A DNA stretch of 64,000 bases from Corynebacterium haematomassiliense (lineage in GTDB: Bacteria > Actinomycetota > Actinomycetes > Mycobacteriales > Mycobacteriaceae), in NCBI RefSeq assembly GCF_013978595.1, contig NZ_JACDTZ010000001.1, forward strand, positions 558,001 through 622,000. The letters run 5' to 3'. Each line of letters opens with the position of its first letter. Within the stretch, counting starts at the first letter, position 1. The notes under the pieces were generated by a model that worked only from the letters and a program-made list of their open reading frames with translations, did no database searches and was not told the origin of the DNA. The position numbers and the translations under genes were made by a program. Shown here piece after piece: positions 48,815 to 60,513 of the stretch.

Positions 48815-49051
48815 TTAGACCGCGTAGGTCTGAATCAGGTTCAGGCCGATGATGCAGAGGATCCAGATCAGGGCCAGCAGCACGGTGACGCGGTCGAGGT
48901 TCTTCTCCACCGTGGTCGAACCGGACAGGTTGGCCTGGACGCCGCCGCCGAACAGGCTGGACAGGCCGCCACCCTTGCCCTTGTGGAGCAGGACGAAGAC
49001 GGTCATGAGGATCGCGGCGATCACCAGCACAATCTCAAGGGCTAAAGCCAT
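48815..49051 (-). CDS. secG: Protein translocase subunit SecG
   Basis: 78 aa from ATG 49049-49051 (MALALEIVLVIAAILMTVFVLLHKGKGGGLSSLFGGGVQ). Two membrane helices (residues about 3-22 and 55-75) flank the GKGGGLSSLFGG loop typical of SecG. It is an accessory part of the SecYEG channel. It is last in the gap-pgk-tpiA-secG series, as in other corynebacteria. Confidence 0.93.
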   Translation of the reverse strand: MALALEIVLVIAAILMTVFVLLHKGKGGGLSSLFGGGVQANLSGSTTVEKNLDRVTVLLALIWILCIIGLNLIQTYAV

Positions 49052-49132
49052 GTGTGCGACACCTTTCAAAATGGGCGATGGTGCAAACTCCCGATGAGCT
49101 TACACCACCGCAAAGACGAACCCATCAGCGAC

Positions 49133-49906
49133 TTACATCACCGCGTTAGCGGCCGCCGCGGCAAGCTTGGCAAAGTCCTGCCCGTCAAGGGACGCACCGC
49201 CGACCAGGCCGCCGTCCACGTCCGGCTGGGAGATGATCTCAGCGACCGTGTCGGCCTTGACTGAGCCGCCGTAGAGGATGCGGATCGCGTCGGCGACGGA
49301 GTCGTCGCTAAGCTCGCGCACCAGCTCGCGGATGCCGTGGCAGACCTCCTGGGCATCTTCCGCTGAGGCGACCTTGCCGGTGCCGATCGCCCAGACCGGC
49401 TCGTAGGCGATGACCGCCTTGGACAGGTCCACGCCCGCGAGCGACTCGCGCGCCTGCTGCACCACGAAGGAGACGTGCTCGCCGGCCTCGCGCACCTCGA
49501 GCGGCTCGCCCACGCAGACGATTGGTGCGATGCCGTGCTCGATGGCCTTGGCGGCCTTCGCGGCGACCTGCTCGTTGGTCTCGCCGTGGTACTCGCGGCG
49601 CTCCGAGTGGCCGACGACCACCCAGGAGCACCCCAGCTTCTCCAGCATGGACGCGGAGATGTCGCCGGTGTAGGCGCCGTTGTCGTGCTCGGAGACGTCC
49701 TGGGCGCCGTAGGTGATCTTGAGCTTGTCGCCCTCCACCAGGGTCTGGATGGAGCGCAGGTCCGTGAACGGGACCGTCAGCGCGATGTCGACGTACTCGT
49801 AGCCGTCCTTCGGAAACGCGAAGGCGAGCTTTTGGGCGCTCTGGATGGCCTCGAGGTGGTCGTGGTTCATCTTCCAGTTGCCCGCAATAAGTGACGTGCG
49901 TGCCAT
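49133..49906 (-). CDS. tpiA: Triosephosphate isomerase
   Basis: 257 aa from ATG 49904-49906. Catalytic residues: Lys in [12 protein letters not shown], His in [15 protein letters not shown], Glu in [18 protein letters not shown]; the phosphate loop [17 protein letters not shown] precedes the start. It interconverts dihydroxyacetone phosphate and glyceraldehyde 3-phosphate. Its start lies 14 bp after the pgk stop. Confidence 0.97.
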   Translation of the reverse strand: MARTSLIAGNWKMNHDHLEAIQSAQKLAFAFPKDGYEYVDIALTVPFTDLRSIQTLVEGDKLKITYGAQDVSEHDNGAYTGDISASMLEKLGCSWVVVGHSERREYHGETNEQVAAKAAKAIEHGIAPIVCVGEPLEVREAGEHVSFVVQQARESLAGVDLSKAVIAYEPVWAIGTGKVASAEDAQEVCHGIRELVRELSDDSVADAIRILYGGSVKADTVAEIISQPDVDGGLVGGASLDGQDFAKLAAAAANAVM

Positions 49907-49920
49907 GGGTAGCAAACCTC

Positions 49921-51132
49921 CTAGTTCAGTACGGAAACGCCCGGCAGTTCCTTGCCCTCGATCAGCTCGAGGGAGGCGCCGCCGCCGGTGGAGATGTGGC
50001 TGAAGCCGCCCTCGTCAAGGCCGAGGGTGCGCACCGACGCCGCGGAGTCGCCGCCGCCGACCACGGTGAAGGAGCCGTTCTCCTTCGTCGCCGCGATCAT
50101 GGCTTCGGCGACGGCCTTGGTGCCGTCGGCGAAGTTCGGGAACTCGAACACACCCATCGGCCCGTTCCAGAACACGGTCTTGGAGTCCTTGATGGCCTCG
50201 GCGTAGTTCTTGGCGGTTTCGGGTCCGATGTCCAGGCCCATCCAGCCCTCCGGGATCTCGTCCAGGCCGACGATCTTCTTCTCGGTGTCCTTGTCAAACT
50301 CCGCGCCGGCAGCGACGTCCACAGGCAGCAGCAGCTTGTCGCCGAAGCGCTCAATGAGCTCCTTGCAGGTGTCCACCATGTCCTCCTGCAGCAGCGACTT
50401 CTGCACGTTGTGGCCCTGGGCGGCGAGGAAGGTGTAGCACATGCCGCCGCCGATGATGATCTTGTCGGCCTTCTCCGCCAGCGCCTCGATCACGCCCAGC
50501 TTGTCGGAGACCTTGGAGCCGCCCAGCACCACCACGTACGGGTGCTGCGGGTTGTCCTTGACAGAAGACAGGGTCTCCACCTCCTTGTCCACGAGGTAGC
50601 CGGCGTAGGCCGGGAGCTTCTTCGCCACGTCGAAGACGGAGGCCTGCGCGCGGTGCACAACGCCGAAGCCGTCGGAGACGAACGCGCCGTTGTCGGCCGC
50701 AAGCGCGGCGAGTTCCTCGGCGAAAGCGGTGCGCTCCGCTTCGTCCTTGGAGGTCTCGCGCGCGTCGAAGCGGACGTTTTCGAGCAGGAGGATCTCGCCC
50801 TCGGTCAGGCCGTTGGCGCGCTCGTGGGCGTCCTCGCCGGAGACGTCGCCGGCGAGCGGGACGAACTGGCCCAGGCGCTCAGACAGCGCCTCCGCCACCG
50901 GCGCGAGGGAGAACTTCGGGTTGACCTCGCCCTTCGGGCGGCCCAGGTGCGCCATGACGATCACCTTCGCGCCGCCGTCCAGCAGCGCCTTCAGGGTGGG
51001 CAGGGAGGCGTCGATGCGGCCGGCGTCGGTGATGTTGCCGTTGTCGTCCAGGGGGACGTTGAAGTCGGACCGGACCAGGACGTGGCGGCCGTCCACGCCT
51101 TCGTCGAGAAGCTGCTGCAAGTTCTTGGTCAT
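49921..51132 (-). CDS. pgk: Phosphoglycerate kinase
   Basis: 403 aa from ATG 51130-51132, with AAAGGAGATACCT upstream. Motifs: [46 protein letters not shown], and the C-terminal hinge [13 protein letters not shown] with [23 protein letters not shown]. It makes ATP from 1,3-bisphosphoglycerate. It is cotranscribed with gap and tpiA. Confidence 0.97.
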   Translation of the reverse strand: MTKNLQQLLDEGVDGRHVLVRSDFNVPLDDNGNITDAGRIDASLPTLKALLDGGAKVIVMAHLGRPKGEVNPKFSLAPVAEALSERLGQFVPLAGDVSGEDAHERANGLTEGEILLLENVRFDARETSKDEAERTAFAEELAALAADNGAFVSDGFGVVHRAQASVFDVAKKLPAYAGYLVDKEVETLSSVKDNPQHPYVVVLGGSKVSDKLGVIEALAEKADKIIIGGGMCYTFLAAQGHNVQKSLLQEDMVDTCKELIERFGDKLLLPVDVAAGAEFDKDTEKKIVGLDEIPEGWMGLDIGPETAKNYAEAIKDSKTVFWNGPMGVFEFPNFADGTKAVAEAMIAATKENGSFTVVGGGDSAASVRTLGLDEGGFSHISTGGGASLELIEGKELPGVSVLN

Positions 51133-51222
51133 AGGTATCTCCTTTGTTCTGTGAACACTCACCATCGTATGAAAAACGGGTCCGCCGTGCCGGAAGCACC
51201 GCAGACCCGCAACTCAAGCTCC

Positions 51223-52347
<1,125 letters not shown>

Positions 52348-52472
52348 TCAGCACCCGCCCCTGATGTTGGTTTATGCCCGTTTCCACGTCTCAGGGGGAG
52401 CCATTTCCGCCGCTTCCACCCCCGACTCCGGCCGCGCAGCACCCACTGTGAAGTATGTCACCCGTGCAGGTT

Positions 52473-53441
52473 TTAGGTGGTCGGGCTCCCGTGCGTGTCC
52501 TCCACGCCCAGTTCCGAGGCGCGCTTGTCTGCGAGCGAGAGCAGGCGCCGGATGCGTCCAGCCACCGCGTCCTTGGTCATCTGCGGGTCCGCCAGGCGCC
52601 CCAACTCCTCCAGGGAAGCGTGGCGGTGCTCCACGCGCAGGTAGCCGGCTTCGGCGAGGTGCTCGGGGACGTCGTCGCCGAGGATCTCCATGGCGCGCTC
52701 CACGCGGGCCGCCGCCGCGGCTGCCGCCTGCGCCGAGCGGCGGGTGTTCGCGTCGTCGAAGGTGGCGAGCCTGCTGTTGGCTTTCGCCTTCACGGCTCGG
52801 GATTCCCGTTTGGTGTCCCATTCGATGCGGGTGGCCGGCGCCCCCATGCGGCTGAGCAGGATGCCGATGGCCTCCCCGTCGCGCAGCGTCACTCGCTCGA
52901 TGCCGCGGGTCTCGCGTGTCTTGGCGGTCAGCCCCAGGCGCCGGGCGAGCCCGACCAGTGCCAGCGCGGCTTCCTGGCCCGGGCAGGCGACCTCAAGGGT
53001 GGCGGTCCGGCCCGGTTCAGCCAAGCGCCCGCGCGCGAGGAAGGCCCCGCGCCACGCGGCCTCGACCCCGGCCATGTCGCCGGAAATGACCTGCCGCGGC
53101 ATCCCCACGACCGGGTGGCCGGACGCGGTGACGAGCTTCAAGCGGCGGATGACGTCCGCCGCGCCGTCATCGACGCGCACCTCGTACCGCGATTCGCGGT
53201 TGCCTGAAGACGCCGGGATCAGCTCCACGCTCGCCTCCACCGCGCACAAATCGGCCACCGTGCTGGCCAGGCGCCGCGCGACCGCTTCTTCCTCAAAATC
53301 CGCGACGATGGCCACCCCGCCCTCCGCCGGCTGGATCTCCCCGCCGAACCGGATCAGCGCGGCCGCTTCCGCGGCGCGCGCCTCCAGCCCGCCGCCGGTG
53401 GCGCGCAGGAGTTCGTCCTTGACCTTGGCCGTGAGCGCCAC
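52473..53441 (-). CDS. whiA: Regulator WhiA
   Basis: 322 aa from GTG 53439-53441, with GGGGAGG upstream. LAGLIDADG-like N-terminal part (MALTAKVKDELLRA...GMPRQVISGD; AWRGAFLARGRLAEPGRTATLEVACPG) and a C-terminal HTH (HRHASLEELGRLADPQMTKDAVAGRIRRLLSLAD). It acts on cell division genes; in corynebacteria and streptomycetes it works with WhiB-type proteins. It is followed by gap on the same strand; yvcK and rapZ precede it in the conserved order. Confidence 0.95.
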   Translation of the reverse strand: MALTAKVKDELLRATGGGLEARAAEAAALIRFGGEIQPAEGGVAIVADFEEEAVARRLASTVADLCAVEASVELIPASSGNRESRYEVRVDDGAADVIRRLKLVTASGHPVVGMPRQVISGDMAGVEAAWRGAFLARGRLAEPGRTATLEVACPGQEAALALVGLARRLGLTAKTRETRGIERVTLRDGEAIGILLSRMGAPATRIEWDTKRESRAVKAKANSRLATFDDANTRRSAQAAAAAAARVERAMEILGDDVPEHLAEAGYLRVEHRHASLEELGRLADPQMTKDAVAGRIRRLLSLADKRASELGVEDTHGSPTT

Positions 53442-53491
53442 CGGCGCCTCCCCTCGTTTACGTGTGTTGCAGCTTGGAACCGCCCAGCATT

Positions 53492-54457
53492 CTATCGTGC
53501 CGGGCGCAGCGCCTTGAGGGCAGATGCCAATTGCTTCGGGTCGTGGCGGTTCAGCGGTGCGCCCACGGCGTCCACCTCGCGCAGCGGGGCGAAGGCGACC
53601 TCTGCGTCCAAACGAGCGGCGGCGCGGGCGATGTTGTCGCGCTCGCCGTCGGAGGTGGCGGTGCGCTCATCGGCGAGGAAGTAGTCCACGTGCAGCTGCG
53701 GGGCGTGCTGGGAGAACACGTGGATGTGACGTTCTGTGGTGAACCCGTGGGTCTCCCCCGCCTCCGGCGAGAGGTTCAGGATCACCGCGACGGTCGCCGA
53801 GGTCTCATTGAGCGCCTGGGCGATGTCGGGCACGAGGATGTGCGGGATCACCGAGGAGAACCAGGAGCCGGGCCCGATGGTCACCATGTCCGCGTCCATG
53901 ATCGCCTGCACCGCCGCCTCACTCGCGGCTGGCTGCGCCGGGGTGAGGCGCACACGCCGCACCGCCCCGGGGGTGGTGGCCACCGCCACCTGGCCGCGCA
54001 CGGAGCGCAGCACGCGCGGGTCGTCGTCCAGGCCCGCCACGTCCGCTTCGATGTCCAGCGGCTGCGGGCACACCGGGATGACGCGGCCGGCGGATCCGGT
54101 CCAGGCGGCCACCTGATCCAGGGCGGCCTGGGTGTCGCCGAGGCGCTCGGCCAGCCCGGTGATCAACAGGTTGCCCAGCGCGTGGCCGGCCATCGCGCCG
54201 TGCCCGCCGAAGCGGTGCTGCAGGGTCTCTCGCCACTGCGCGCCCTCCTCCCCTTCGGCTGTCAGGGCCGCCAGCGCCATGCGCAGATCCCCGGGCGGGA
54301 CGATCTCCATCTCGCGGCGCAAGCGCCCGGACGATCCACCGTCGTCCGCCACGGTGACCACTGCGTTGATCGTGGACGCGCCGGCTTCGCGCGCGGCGGT
54401 AAGCGTCTGGTACAAGCCGTGCCCTCCCCCGAGGCACGTGAACGACGTATGGCTCAA
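53492..54457 (-). CDS. yvcK: YvcK/CuvA-type gluconeogenesis factor
   Basis: 321 aa from TTG 54455-54457 (AAGGG 5 nt upstream). The UDP-sugar binding fold has CLGGGHGLYQTL at residues 8-19 and NAVVTVADDGGSSGRLRRE; central NLLITGLAERLGD; DMVTIGPGSWFSSVIPHILVPDIAQAL. YvcK-like proteins bind UDP-GlcNAc and link carbon metabolism to cell wall synthesis. It lies in the uvrC-rapZ-yvcK-whiA cluster. Confidence 0.94.
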   Translation of the reverse strand: MSHTSFTCLGGGHGLYQTLTAAREAGASTINAVVTVADDGGSSGRLRREMEIVPPGDLRMALAALTAEGEEGAQWRETLQHRFGGHGAMAGHALGNLLITGLAERLGDTQAALDQVAAWTGSAGRVIPVCPQPLDIEADVAGLDDDPRVLRSVRGQVAVATTPGAVRRVRLTPAQPAASEAAVQAIMDADMVTIGPGSWFSSVIPHILVPDIAQALNETSATVAVILNLSPEAGETHGFTTERHIHVFSQHAPQLHVDYFLADERTATSDGERDNIARAAARLDAEVAFAPLREVDAVGAPLNRHDPKQLASALKALRPAR

Positions 54458-54490
54458 TTGACCCTTCTTTCTGCTGGCCCTGCCGCCTGA

Positions 54491-55402
54491 TTAGTGGCGT
54501 TCGAGGTCCCGGTGGATCACGTTGACATCCACGCGACCCTGCTGACGCAGACGCTTGCCGACGGCCTCCGCCACCGCCACCGAACGATGGTGGCCGCCCG
54601 TGCAGCCGATGCCTACGGTGATGAAGTCCTTGCCCTCGTGGCGGTAGCCGCCCAGGGTGCTAGAGAGCAGGTCGACGAAGTTGTCCACGTACTCGCGGGC
54701 GCCGTCCTGGCTCAACACGTAGTCAGAAACCGCCTTGTCCACGCCGCGGAACTCCCGGAGCCCCTCCACCCAGTACGGGTTTGGCAGGAAACGAACGTCC
54801 AGCACAATATCAGCGTCGCGCGGCGAGCCGTGCTTGAACCCGAAGGATTCGATGGTGACGTGTTGCCGGCCCACCGGCAGCTCGCCGACGGAAGCCTCCA
54901 CCGCGCGGCGCAGGTCGTGCACCGACAGGTTGGACGTGTCGATGATGACGTCCGCGGAGGCACGCAGGTCCTCCATCTCCTCGCGCTCGTGCGCGATGCC
55001 GGACTGCAGGGTGCCGTCGCCCTGCAGCGGGTGGGTGCGGCGCACCGAGTCGAAGCGCCGGATCAGCACGTCGTCGCGCGCCTCCAGGAACAGGACGAAC
55101 GGCTGGTGGCCGCGGTCCCGGATCGCCGCGATGGTCTCCATGAGGGACCCGTTGAATTTCGCCGCGCGGATGTCGGTGACCACCGCGAGGCGCTCCACCG
55201 GGGAATCGTCCGCGGCGGCCAGGTCCACCAGCTCCAGAATCAGCTGCGGCGGCAGGTTCTGGGAGACGAAAAAGCCCTTGTCCTCAAAGACCTTCGCTGC
55301 CGTGGACAGGCCGCCGCCCGACAGGCCCGTGATGATCACAGGGCGCATCGGGGTCGCGGAATCTTCCTGGGGCAATGCGTGTGCGGAGGATGTCGTGGAC
55401 AT
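54491..55402 (-). CDS. rapZ: RNase adapter RapZ/YvcJ-type P-loop protein
   Basis: 303 aa from ATG 55400-55402 ([21 protein letters not shown]); ATG at 55411 is also possible. Walker A region is [20 protein letters not shown], in which the usual lysine is replaced by leucine. Other motifs: [43 protein letters not shown] and [15 protein letters not shown]. Enterobacterial RapZ controls GlcN-6-P synthase RNA decay and Bacillus YvcJ is a nucleotidase; in actinobacteria the role is open. Confidence 0.93.
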   Translation of the reverse strand: MSTTSSAHALPQEDSATPMRPVIITGLSGGGLSTAAKVFEDKGFFVSQNLPPQLILELVDLAAADDSPVERLAVVTDIRAAKFNGSLMETIAAIRDRGHQPFVLFLEARDDVLIRRFDSVRRTHPLQGDGTLQSGIAHEREEMEDLRASADVIIDTSNLSVHDLRRAVEASVGELPVGRQHVTIESFGFKHGSPRDADIVLDVRFLPNPYWVEGLREFRGVDKAVSDYVLSQDGAREYVDNFVDLLSSTLGGYRHEGKDFITVGIGCTGGHHRSVAVAEAVGKRLRQQGRVDVNVIHRDLERH

Positions 55403-55456
55403 AAGGAACATCCTAGACAAGGAGGGGGCGACGTGCCGTCGATTAGCAACCCGCTT

Positions 55457-57517
55457 CTACTGGTGCAGATGCTGGTAGATGGTCTCCGCGAGCTTCGGGC
55501 CCACACCCTTGACCTGCTGGATCTCCTCCACCGTCGCTTCCTTGATCTTCTTCACGGAGCCGAAGTGCTTAACCAGGTCCGTGCGCCGGGCCGGCCCCAG
55601 CCCCGGCACCGCGTCCAGCGCCGAGGCGCGCATCCGCTTGGAGCGCTGCTGGCGGTGGTACGTGATGGCGAACCGGTGCGCCTCGTCGCGGATCTGCTGC
55701 AGCAGGTACATGCCCTCGGAGTTGCGGGGCAGGATGATCGGCTCGTCGTCGTCCGGCACCCACACCTCCTCAAGGCGCTTGGCCAGCCCGATGAGCTGCA
55801 CGTCCACGATGCCCAGCTCGTCGAACACCGCCTGCGCTGCGGTGACCTGGGGCTTGCCGCCGTCGACGATGAACAGCTGCGGCGGGTAGGCGAACCGCTT
55901 CGCCCCGGTGGACTCGTCCGCTTCGTCCTCGAAGGTCTGCTCCTCCGCGACCTCGTCCGGGTTAGCCAGCTTGTCCTCGTTGTAGCGCTTGAAGCGGCGC
56001 CGGGTCACCTCGGCGATGGAGCCGACGTCGTCGGAGCGGCCGTCGCCGGCGGCCTCCTTGATGCGGTAGCGGCGGTAGTCGTTCTTCTTGGGCAAACCGT
56101 CCTCGAACACCACCAGCGACGCCACCACGTCGGTGCCCTGGATGTGGGAAATATCGGTGCACTCGATGCGCAGCGGCGCCTCGTCCATCCCGAGGGCGTC
56201 CTGGATGTCCTGCAGCGCCTGGGAACGGGCGGTCAGGTCGCCGACGCGCTTGAGCTTGTGCTGGTGCAGCGCCTCCGAGGCGTTCTTGTGCACCGTTTCC
56301 ATCAGCGCGCGCTTGTCGCCGCGCTGCGGCACGCGGATCTCCACCGGGCCGCCGCGCAGCTCCGCGAGCAGCTCGGTGACCTCTGGCAGTTCCGCCGGCA
56401 GCGTCTCCACAAGGATTTCGCGCGGCACCGGCATCGGCGCCTCCGCCTTGGCGCGGGACTCCTGGTCCACGCCGCGGCGGCGCACCTTCTGCGCCTCGAT
56501 CGTGCGGTCTTCCTCCTGCTCCTGGCGGACCCGCTCCACCGCGTCGGAGTAGTACTGCACAAGGAAGTTCTGCATCAGCGTCGGCAAGGTCGGGTCTTTC
56601 TGCCCCTCTTCCAGCCGCTCGGCGGCGCCGGGCTCATCGCCGGTCTTTTCCACCACCCAGCCGCGCTGGGCCCGGATGCGCCCGTCGCGCACGTTGAAGA
56701 TCTGCACCGCCGCTTCGAGCTCGTCGGTGTCGAAAGCGATGACGTCGGCGTCAGTGTTTTGCCCTAAGACGACCGTCTGGCGTTCCATGACCTTGTTCAC
56801 GGCGCCCAAGTCGTCGCGAAGCCTGGCCGCCTTCTCAAACTCCAGGTTCTCACTAGCTTCCTGCATCTGTGCGGTGATGCCGCTCACGAGCTGGTCGGTA
56901 CGCCCCGACATGAAGCCCAAGAAGCCCTGCACGATCTCGTCGTACTCGGCCTCGTCCACGCGCCCCACGCACGGGGCGGCGCACTTGTCGATGTAGCCGA
57001 GCAGGCACGGCCGCCCCAGCGACTCGTGGCGGTTGAACACACCGTTCGAGCAGGTCCGGATCGGAAACACGCGCGTGAGCAGGTCCAGTGTTTCGCGCAC
57101 CGCCCACGCGTGAGAGTAGGGCCCGAAGTAGCGCACCCCCTTGCGCTTCGGGCCGCGGTAGAAGAACGCGCGCGGGTAGCGCTCCTTCACGCTCACCGCG
57201 AGCATGGGGTAGGTCTTGTCGTCGCGGTACATGACGTTGAACCACGGGTCGAAGCGCTTGATCCAGGTGTACTCCAGCTGCAGCGCCTCCACCTCGGAGG
57301 CCACCACAGTCCACTCCACGGACGCGCCGGTGTAGACCATCTGGCGGGTGCGCGGGTGCAGCGTGTGCGGCGGCTGGAAGTAGTTGTTCAGGCGCGCGCG
57401 CAGGCTTTTCGCCTTGCCCACGTAGATGACGCGGCCGTCGCGGTCGCGGAACTTGTACACCCCGGGGTCGGTCGGAATCGTGCCCGGCGCCGGGCGGTAG
57501 CTTTGCGGGTCCGCCAA
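55457..57517 (-). CDS. uvrC: UvrABC system protein C
   Basis: 686 aa from TTG 57515-57517. GIY-YIG nuclease domain ([30 protein letters not shown], residues 18-48), Cys-rich-like segment [20 protein letters not shown] domain ([32 protein letters not shown]), RNase-H-like 3' nuclease core ([39 protein letters not shown]) and C-terminal HhH motifs ([37 protein letters not shown]). It makes both incisions in nucleotide excision repair. Confidence 0.97.
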   Translation of the reverse strand: MADPQSYRPAPGTIPTDPGVYKFRDRDGRVIYVGKAKSLRARLNNYFQPPHTLHPRTRQMVYTGASVEWTVVASEVEALQLEYTWIKRFDPWFNVMYRDDKTYPMLAVSVKERYPRAFFYRGPKRKGVRYFGPYSHAWAVRETLDLLTRVFPIRTCSNGVFNRHESLGRPCLLGYIDKCAAPCVGRVDEAEYDEIVQGFLGFMSGRTDQLVSGITAQMQEASENLEFEKAARLRDDLGAVNKVMERQTVVLGQNTDADVIAFDTDELEAAVQIFNVRDGRIRAQRGWVVEKTGDEPGAAERLEEGQKDPTLPTLMQNFLVQYYSDAVERVRQEQEEDRTIEAQKVRRRGVDQESRAKAEAPMPVPREILVETLPAELPEVTELLAELRGGPVEIRVPQRGDKRALMETVHKNASEALHQHKLKRVGDLTARSQALQDIQDALGMDEAPLRIECTDISHIQGTDVVASLVVFEDGLPKKNDYRRYRIKEAAGDGRSDDVGSIAEVTRRRFKRYNEDKLANPDEVAEEQTFEDEADESTGAKRFAYPPQLFIVDGGKPQVTAAQAVFDELGIVDVQLIGLAKRLEEVWVPDDDEPIILPRNSEGMYLLQQIRDEAHRFAITYHRQQRSKRMRASALDAVPGLGPARRTDLVKHFGSVKKIKEATVEEIQQVKGVGPKLAETIYQHLHQ

Positions 57518-57520
57518 CGC

Positions 57521-58063
57521 TTAGTCCTGCGGCATGTACTTGGCTTCGAGCGCGCGGAAGTCATCCACGGCCTTCAAGGCGTCTTCCTTGTCACCGGACT
57601 GGATCGCCCATAGCGGCACGTACTCGAATTCCGGCAGCTCAAGGCGCGCCATGCGCGAGCCTTTGGGGAAGCTCAGCCCGTAGATCACGGCCCACGGGTA
57701 ATAGCGGGTGCCGATGATGTTGCGCACCTGCACGCCGTCCTCGTTCGCGCGCACCCGCGGTCGGGTCAGCGCGATCCAGGACAGCACGGAGATGATCAGG
57801 CCGACGCCGATGAAGGCGAACTTGTCCAGGTCGGTGATGGACACGCCGGTGAATTCGGCGTCCACGGCCCAGGACATGAACACGTGCACCGCCATGACCA
57901 CAACGATCCAGCCGACGGCGACCTTGCGCAGAAACTTCGAGGACAGCTCCAGCTCCCACGGTTTCGTGGTGGTGGTGGCGTGCGGGTCGAGCGCGTTGAG
58001 GTAGGCAATCTCGTCCCGGCCCGAAAGTCCCGTGGGGTTGTGCTGTTCAGCCTGATCAGCCAC
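57521..58063 (-). CDS. PH-domain membrane protein
   Basis: 180 aa. Two central membrane helices (VGWIVVVMAVHVFMSWAV and KFAFIGVGLIISVLSWIAL) are followed by a bacterial PH-like domain (RPRVRANEDGVQVRNIIGTRYYPWAVIYGLSFPKGSRMARLEL, residues about 100-150). The family is common in actinobacteria between ribH and uvrC and has no assigned role. It ends 3 bp before the uvrC start. Confidence 0.85.
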   Translation of the reverse strand: MADQAEQHNPTGLSGRDEIAYLNALDPHATTTTKPWELELSSKFLRKVAVGWIVVVMAVHVFMSWAVDAEFTGVSITDLDKFAFIGVGLIISVLSWIALTRPRVRANEDGVQVRNIIGTRYYPWAVIYGLSFPKGSRMARLELPEFEYVPLWAIQSGDKEDALKAVDDFRALEAKYMPQD

Positions 58064-58140
58064 TGCCGTTACTCCTTACAAGCGCTCGAGCATGTTGCGT
58101 GGCAGCGTCCCAAAGGCCGCCCCACGCCCTCCGGGCTACC

Positions 58141-58626
58141 TTAGCCCTTCAACGGCAGAGCGCGAACTTTGCGCAGCTCCGCGGCTGTACCGGCGGCGGC
58201 GCGCATGGCCTCGGCACCCTTGTCTTCCTTGGCGTCCTCGCCACCGGCGCGCTCGTAGGCCTGGTCCTCGTCGTCGACGGTGAGCACGCCGTTGCCCACC
58301 GGAGTCTGCTCATCCAACGCCACGCGGGTCAGCCCTGCGGTCACGGAGTCGCACACGTACTGGAAGTGGGCGGTTTCGCCGCGGATGACGCAGCCGAGGG
58401 CCACCACGGCGTCGTAACGCTTAGCGCACGCCTGGACCACCACCGGCAGCTCGAGGGCGCCGGCGACGGCGTACTCCTCCACCTTCACGCCGAGCTCCCG
58501 GGCCTCATCCCGCGCGCCGGCGCGCAGCAGGTCGACGATCTTGTCGTTCCACCGGGTGTAAACCACGGCGATGGTCATGCCCTCCGCCTGTATGGAATAG
58601 TCCTCGGGTGCTCCACTCGATGCCAC
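58141..58626 (-). CDS. ribH: 6,7-Dimethyl-8-ribityllumazine synthase
   Basis: 161 aa from GTG 58624-58626, with AAGGAG 6 nt upstream. Motifs: VVYTRWNDKIVDLL, VAGALELPVVVQA, ALGCVIRGETAHFQYVCDSVTAGLTRVALDEQTPVGNGVLT and GGEDAKEDKGAEAMRAA. It joins the ribityl-pyrimidine and dihydroxybutanone phosphate in riboflavin synthesis. It is downstream of ribBA. Confidence 0.96.
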   Translation of the reverse strand: MASSGAPEDYSIQAEGMTIAVVYTRWNDKIVDLLRAGARDEARELGVKVEEYAVAGALELPVVVQACAKRYDAVVALGCVIRGETAHFQYVCDSVTAGLTRVALDEQTPVGNGVLTVDDEDQAYERAGGEDAKEDKGAEAMRAAAGTAAELRKVRALPLKG

Positions 58627-58648
58627 TTGCAGCTCCTTTTGGGTCCGT

Positions 58649-59923
58649 TTAGGTTGCGTACCCCGGATGGGCGTGGAGCCATTCGGCCACACCAGGTAGG
58701 TCGTGGCCCATCCGGTCGCGCTTGGTGCGCAGGTACTTGATGTTGTCGTGTGTGGGAACGATCTCGATCCTACTGCGGCGCGCCACCGCAGGGCCGTAAC
58801 CCGCCAGCGCGTCGGACTTGTCCGGGTTGTTGGTGAGCAGCTCGAAGGTGCCCACCCCCAGATCCGCCAGGATCTGCCCGGCCGCGGAGTACTCCCGCGC
58901 GTCCGCCGGCAGGCCCTGCTCCAGGTTGGCGTCCACGGTGTCCAGACCCGCGTCCTGCAGCCTGTAGGCCTGCAGCTTCGCCATGAGTCCAATGCCGCGG
59001 CCCTCGTGCCCGCGCAGGTACACCACCACGCCGCGCCCCGCTTTTCGGATGCGCCGCATGGATTCGCGCAGCTGCGGGCCGCAGTCGCAGCGCGTGGAGC
59101 CGAACACGTCGCCGGTGAGGCATTCGGAGTGCACCCGCACCAGCACATCTGTTGCTTCCCGCAGCTTCTCGACGCCTCCGGCAACCAACGCCACATGCTC
59201 CACCCCGGAAACAGTGTCGCGGTAGCCCACGGCGGTGAACTCGCCGTACTCGGTGGGAAGTTTCGCCGCGGTGACGCGCTCGACGGTGCGTTCGTGATGG
59301 CGGCGGTATTCGGCCAGCTGCTCGATGGAGATCATGGGCAGCCCGTGCGTGTTGGCGAAGCGGCGCAGCTCGTCGAAACGCGCCATGTCGGTGGGGTCGT
59401 CCTCGGAGACGATCTCGCACAGCGCGCCCACCGGGGTCTTGCCCGCCAGCCGCGCCAGGTCCACGGCCGCCTCCGTGTGGCCGGGGCGTTCCAGCACGCC
59501 GCCGGCCTTGGCGCGCAGGGGCACCACGTGGCCGGGGCGGGTAAACGACGAGGCGTTGGCGGAGCCGTCTGCAAGCAAGGCGATCGTCGTCGCGCGCGAG
59601 CGCGCGGAGATGCCGGTGGTACCGGTGGCCGCGTCCACGGTGACGGCGTAGGCGGTGCCGTGCAGGTCCTGGTTGTTGGCCACCATCGGCGGCAGCTCGA
59701 GTGCGGTGGCGCGCTCATCCGGCATCGAAACACAGATGTAGCCGGAGGTGTGGCACACCATGAACGCGACGAGCTCCGGGGTGGCGTCCTCGGCGGCGAA
59801 GATGAGGTCGCCCTCGTTCTCGCGGTCCTCACTGTCCACCACAACAACGGCCTTGCCAGCGCGAATGGCGGCGATAGCCTCCTCGACCGTATTCAAGGAG
59901 TTAGGGGAAGTCATACCGTCCAA
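58649..59923 (-). CDS. ribBA: Bifunctional DHBP synthase / GTP cyclohydrolase II
   Basis: 424 aa from TTG 59923; ATG 59914 is an alternative. N-terminal RibB domain (residues about 10-210): [56 protein letters not shown]-terminal RibA domain: zinc cysteines in [16 protein letters not shown], then [22 protein letters not shown] and [12 protein letters not shown]. Both branches feeding riboflavin synthesis are therefore made by one protein. The start lies 2 bp past the ribE stop. Confidence 0.96.
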   Translation of the reverse strand: MDGMTSPNSLNTVEEAIAAIRAGKAVVVVDSEDRENEGDLIFAAEDATPELVAFMVCHTSGYICVSMPDERATALELPPMVANNQDLHGTAYAVTVDAATGTTGISARSRATTIALLADGSANASSFTRPGHVVPLRAKAGGVLERPGHTEAAVDLARLAGKTPVGALCEIVSEDDPTDMARFDELRRFANTHGLPMISIEQLAEYRRHHERTVERVTAAKLPTEYGEFTAVGYRDTVSGVEHVALVAGGVEKLREATDVLVRVHSECLTGDVFGSTRCDCGPQLRESMRRIRKAGRGVVVYLRGHEGRGIGLMAKLQAYRLQDAGLDTVDANLEQGLPADAREYSAAGQILADLGVGTFELLTNNPDKSDALAGYGPAVARRSRIEIVPTHDNIKYLRTKRDRMGHDLPGVAEWLHAHPGYAT

Positions 59924-59925
59924 GC

Positions 59926-60513
59926 CTATCCCTGCACCATCTTCTCAACGTATTTGGCCACGATGTCCACCTCGAGGTTCACCGGGTCGCCTGGGGCGAG
60001 CGCGCCAGCGGTGGTCTCGCGCAACGTGGTGGGGATCAGCGAGACCTCGAAGTAGCCCTCGCCCACCGCTGAAACGGTCAACGAGGTGCCGTTGACCGCG
60101 ATGGAGCCCTTCTCCACCACGTAGCGCTCAAGCTGCTTTGGCAGCGTGAAGCGCACCACCTCCCAGTGCTCCGACGGGGTGCGCGAGACCACCTCGGCCA
60201 CACCGTCGACGTGGCCCTGGACGATGTGGCCGCCCATCCGCTGGCCCGCGGCAAGCGCCCGTTCCAGGTTCACCTCGGAGCCGGCCTCGTAGGTGCTGAG
60301 CCGGGAACGGTCCATGGTCTCGCGCATCACGTCCGCGGTGAAGGTGCCGTTCGCGTTGTCCACCACCGTCAGGCACACCCCGTCCACGGCAATCGAGTCG
60401 CCGGGGGCGGCGTCCTCGGTGACCTTGGGGGCGCGCACGGCGATCCGGACGGCGTCGTCAAGCAGCTTCAGCTCCTCCACCACACCGATTTCCTCAACGA
60501 GTCCCGTAAACAT
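59926..60513 (-). CDS. ribE: Riboflavin synthase alpha chain
   Basis: 195 aa with the two lumazine-binding repeats: [15 protein letters not shown]...[14 protein letters not shown] (residues 1-50) and [16 protein letters not shown]...[14 protein letters not shown] (about 92-150). It converts two lumazines to riboflavin. Its start overlaps the end of ribD by 20 bp, indicating coupling. There is no FMN riboswitch in front of it. Confidence 0.96.
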   Translation of the reverse strand: MFTGLVEEIGVVEELKLLDDAVRIAVRAPKVTEDAAPGDSIAVDGVCLTVVDNANGTFTADVMRETMDRSRLSTYEAGSEVNLERALAAGQRMGGHIVQGHVDGVAEVVSRTPSEHWEVVRFTLPKQLERYVVEKGSIAVNGTSLTVSAVGEGYFEVSLIPTTLRETTAGALAPGDPVNLEVDIVAKYVEKMVQG

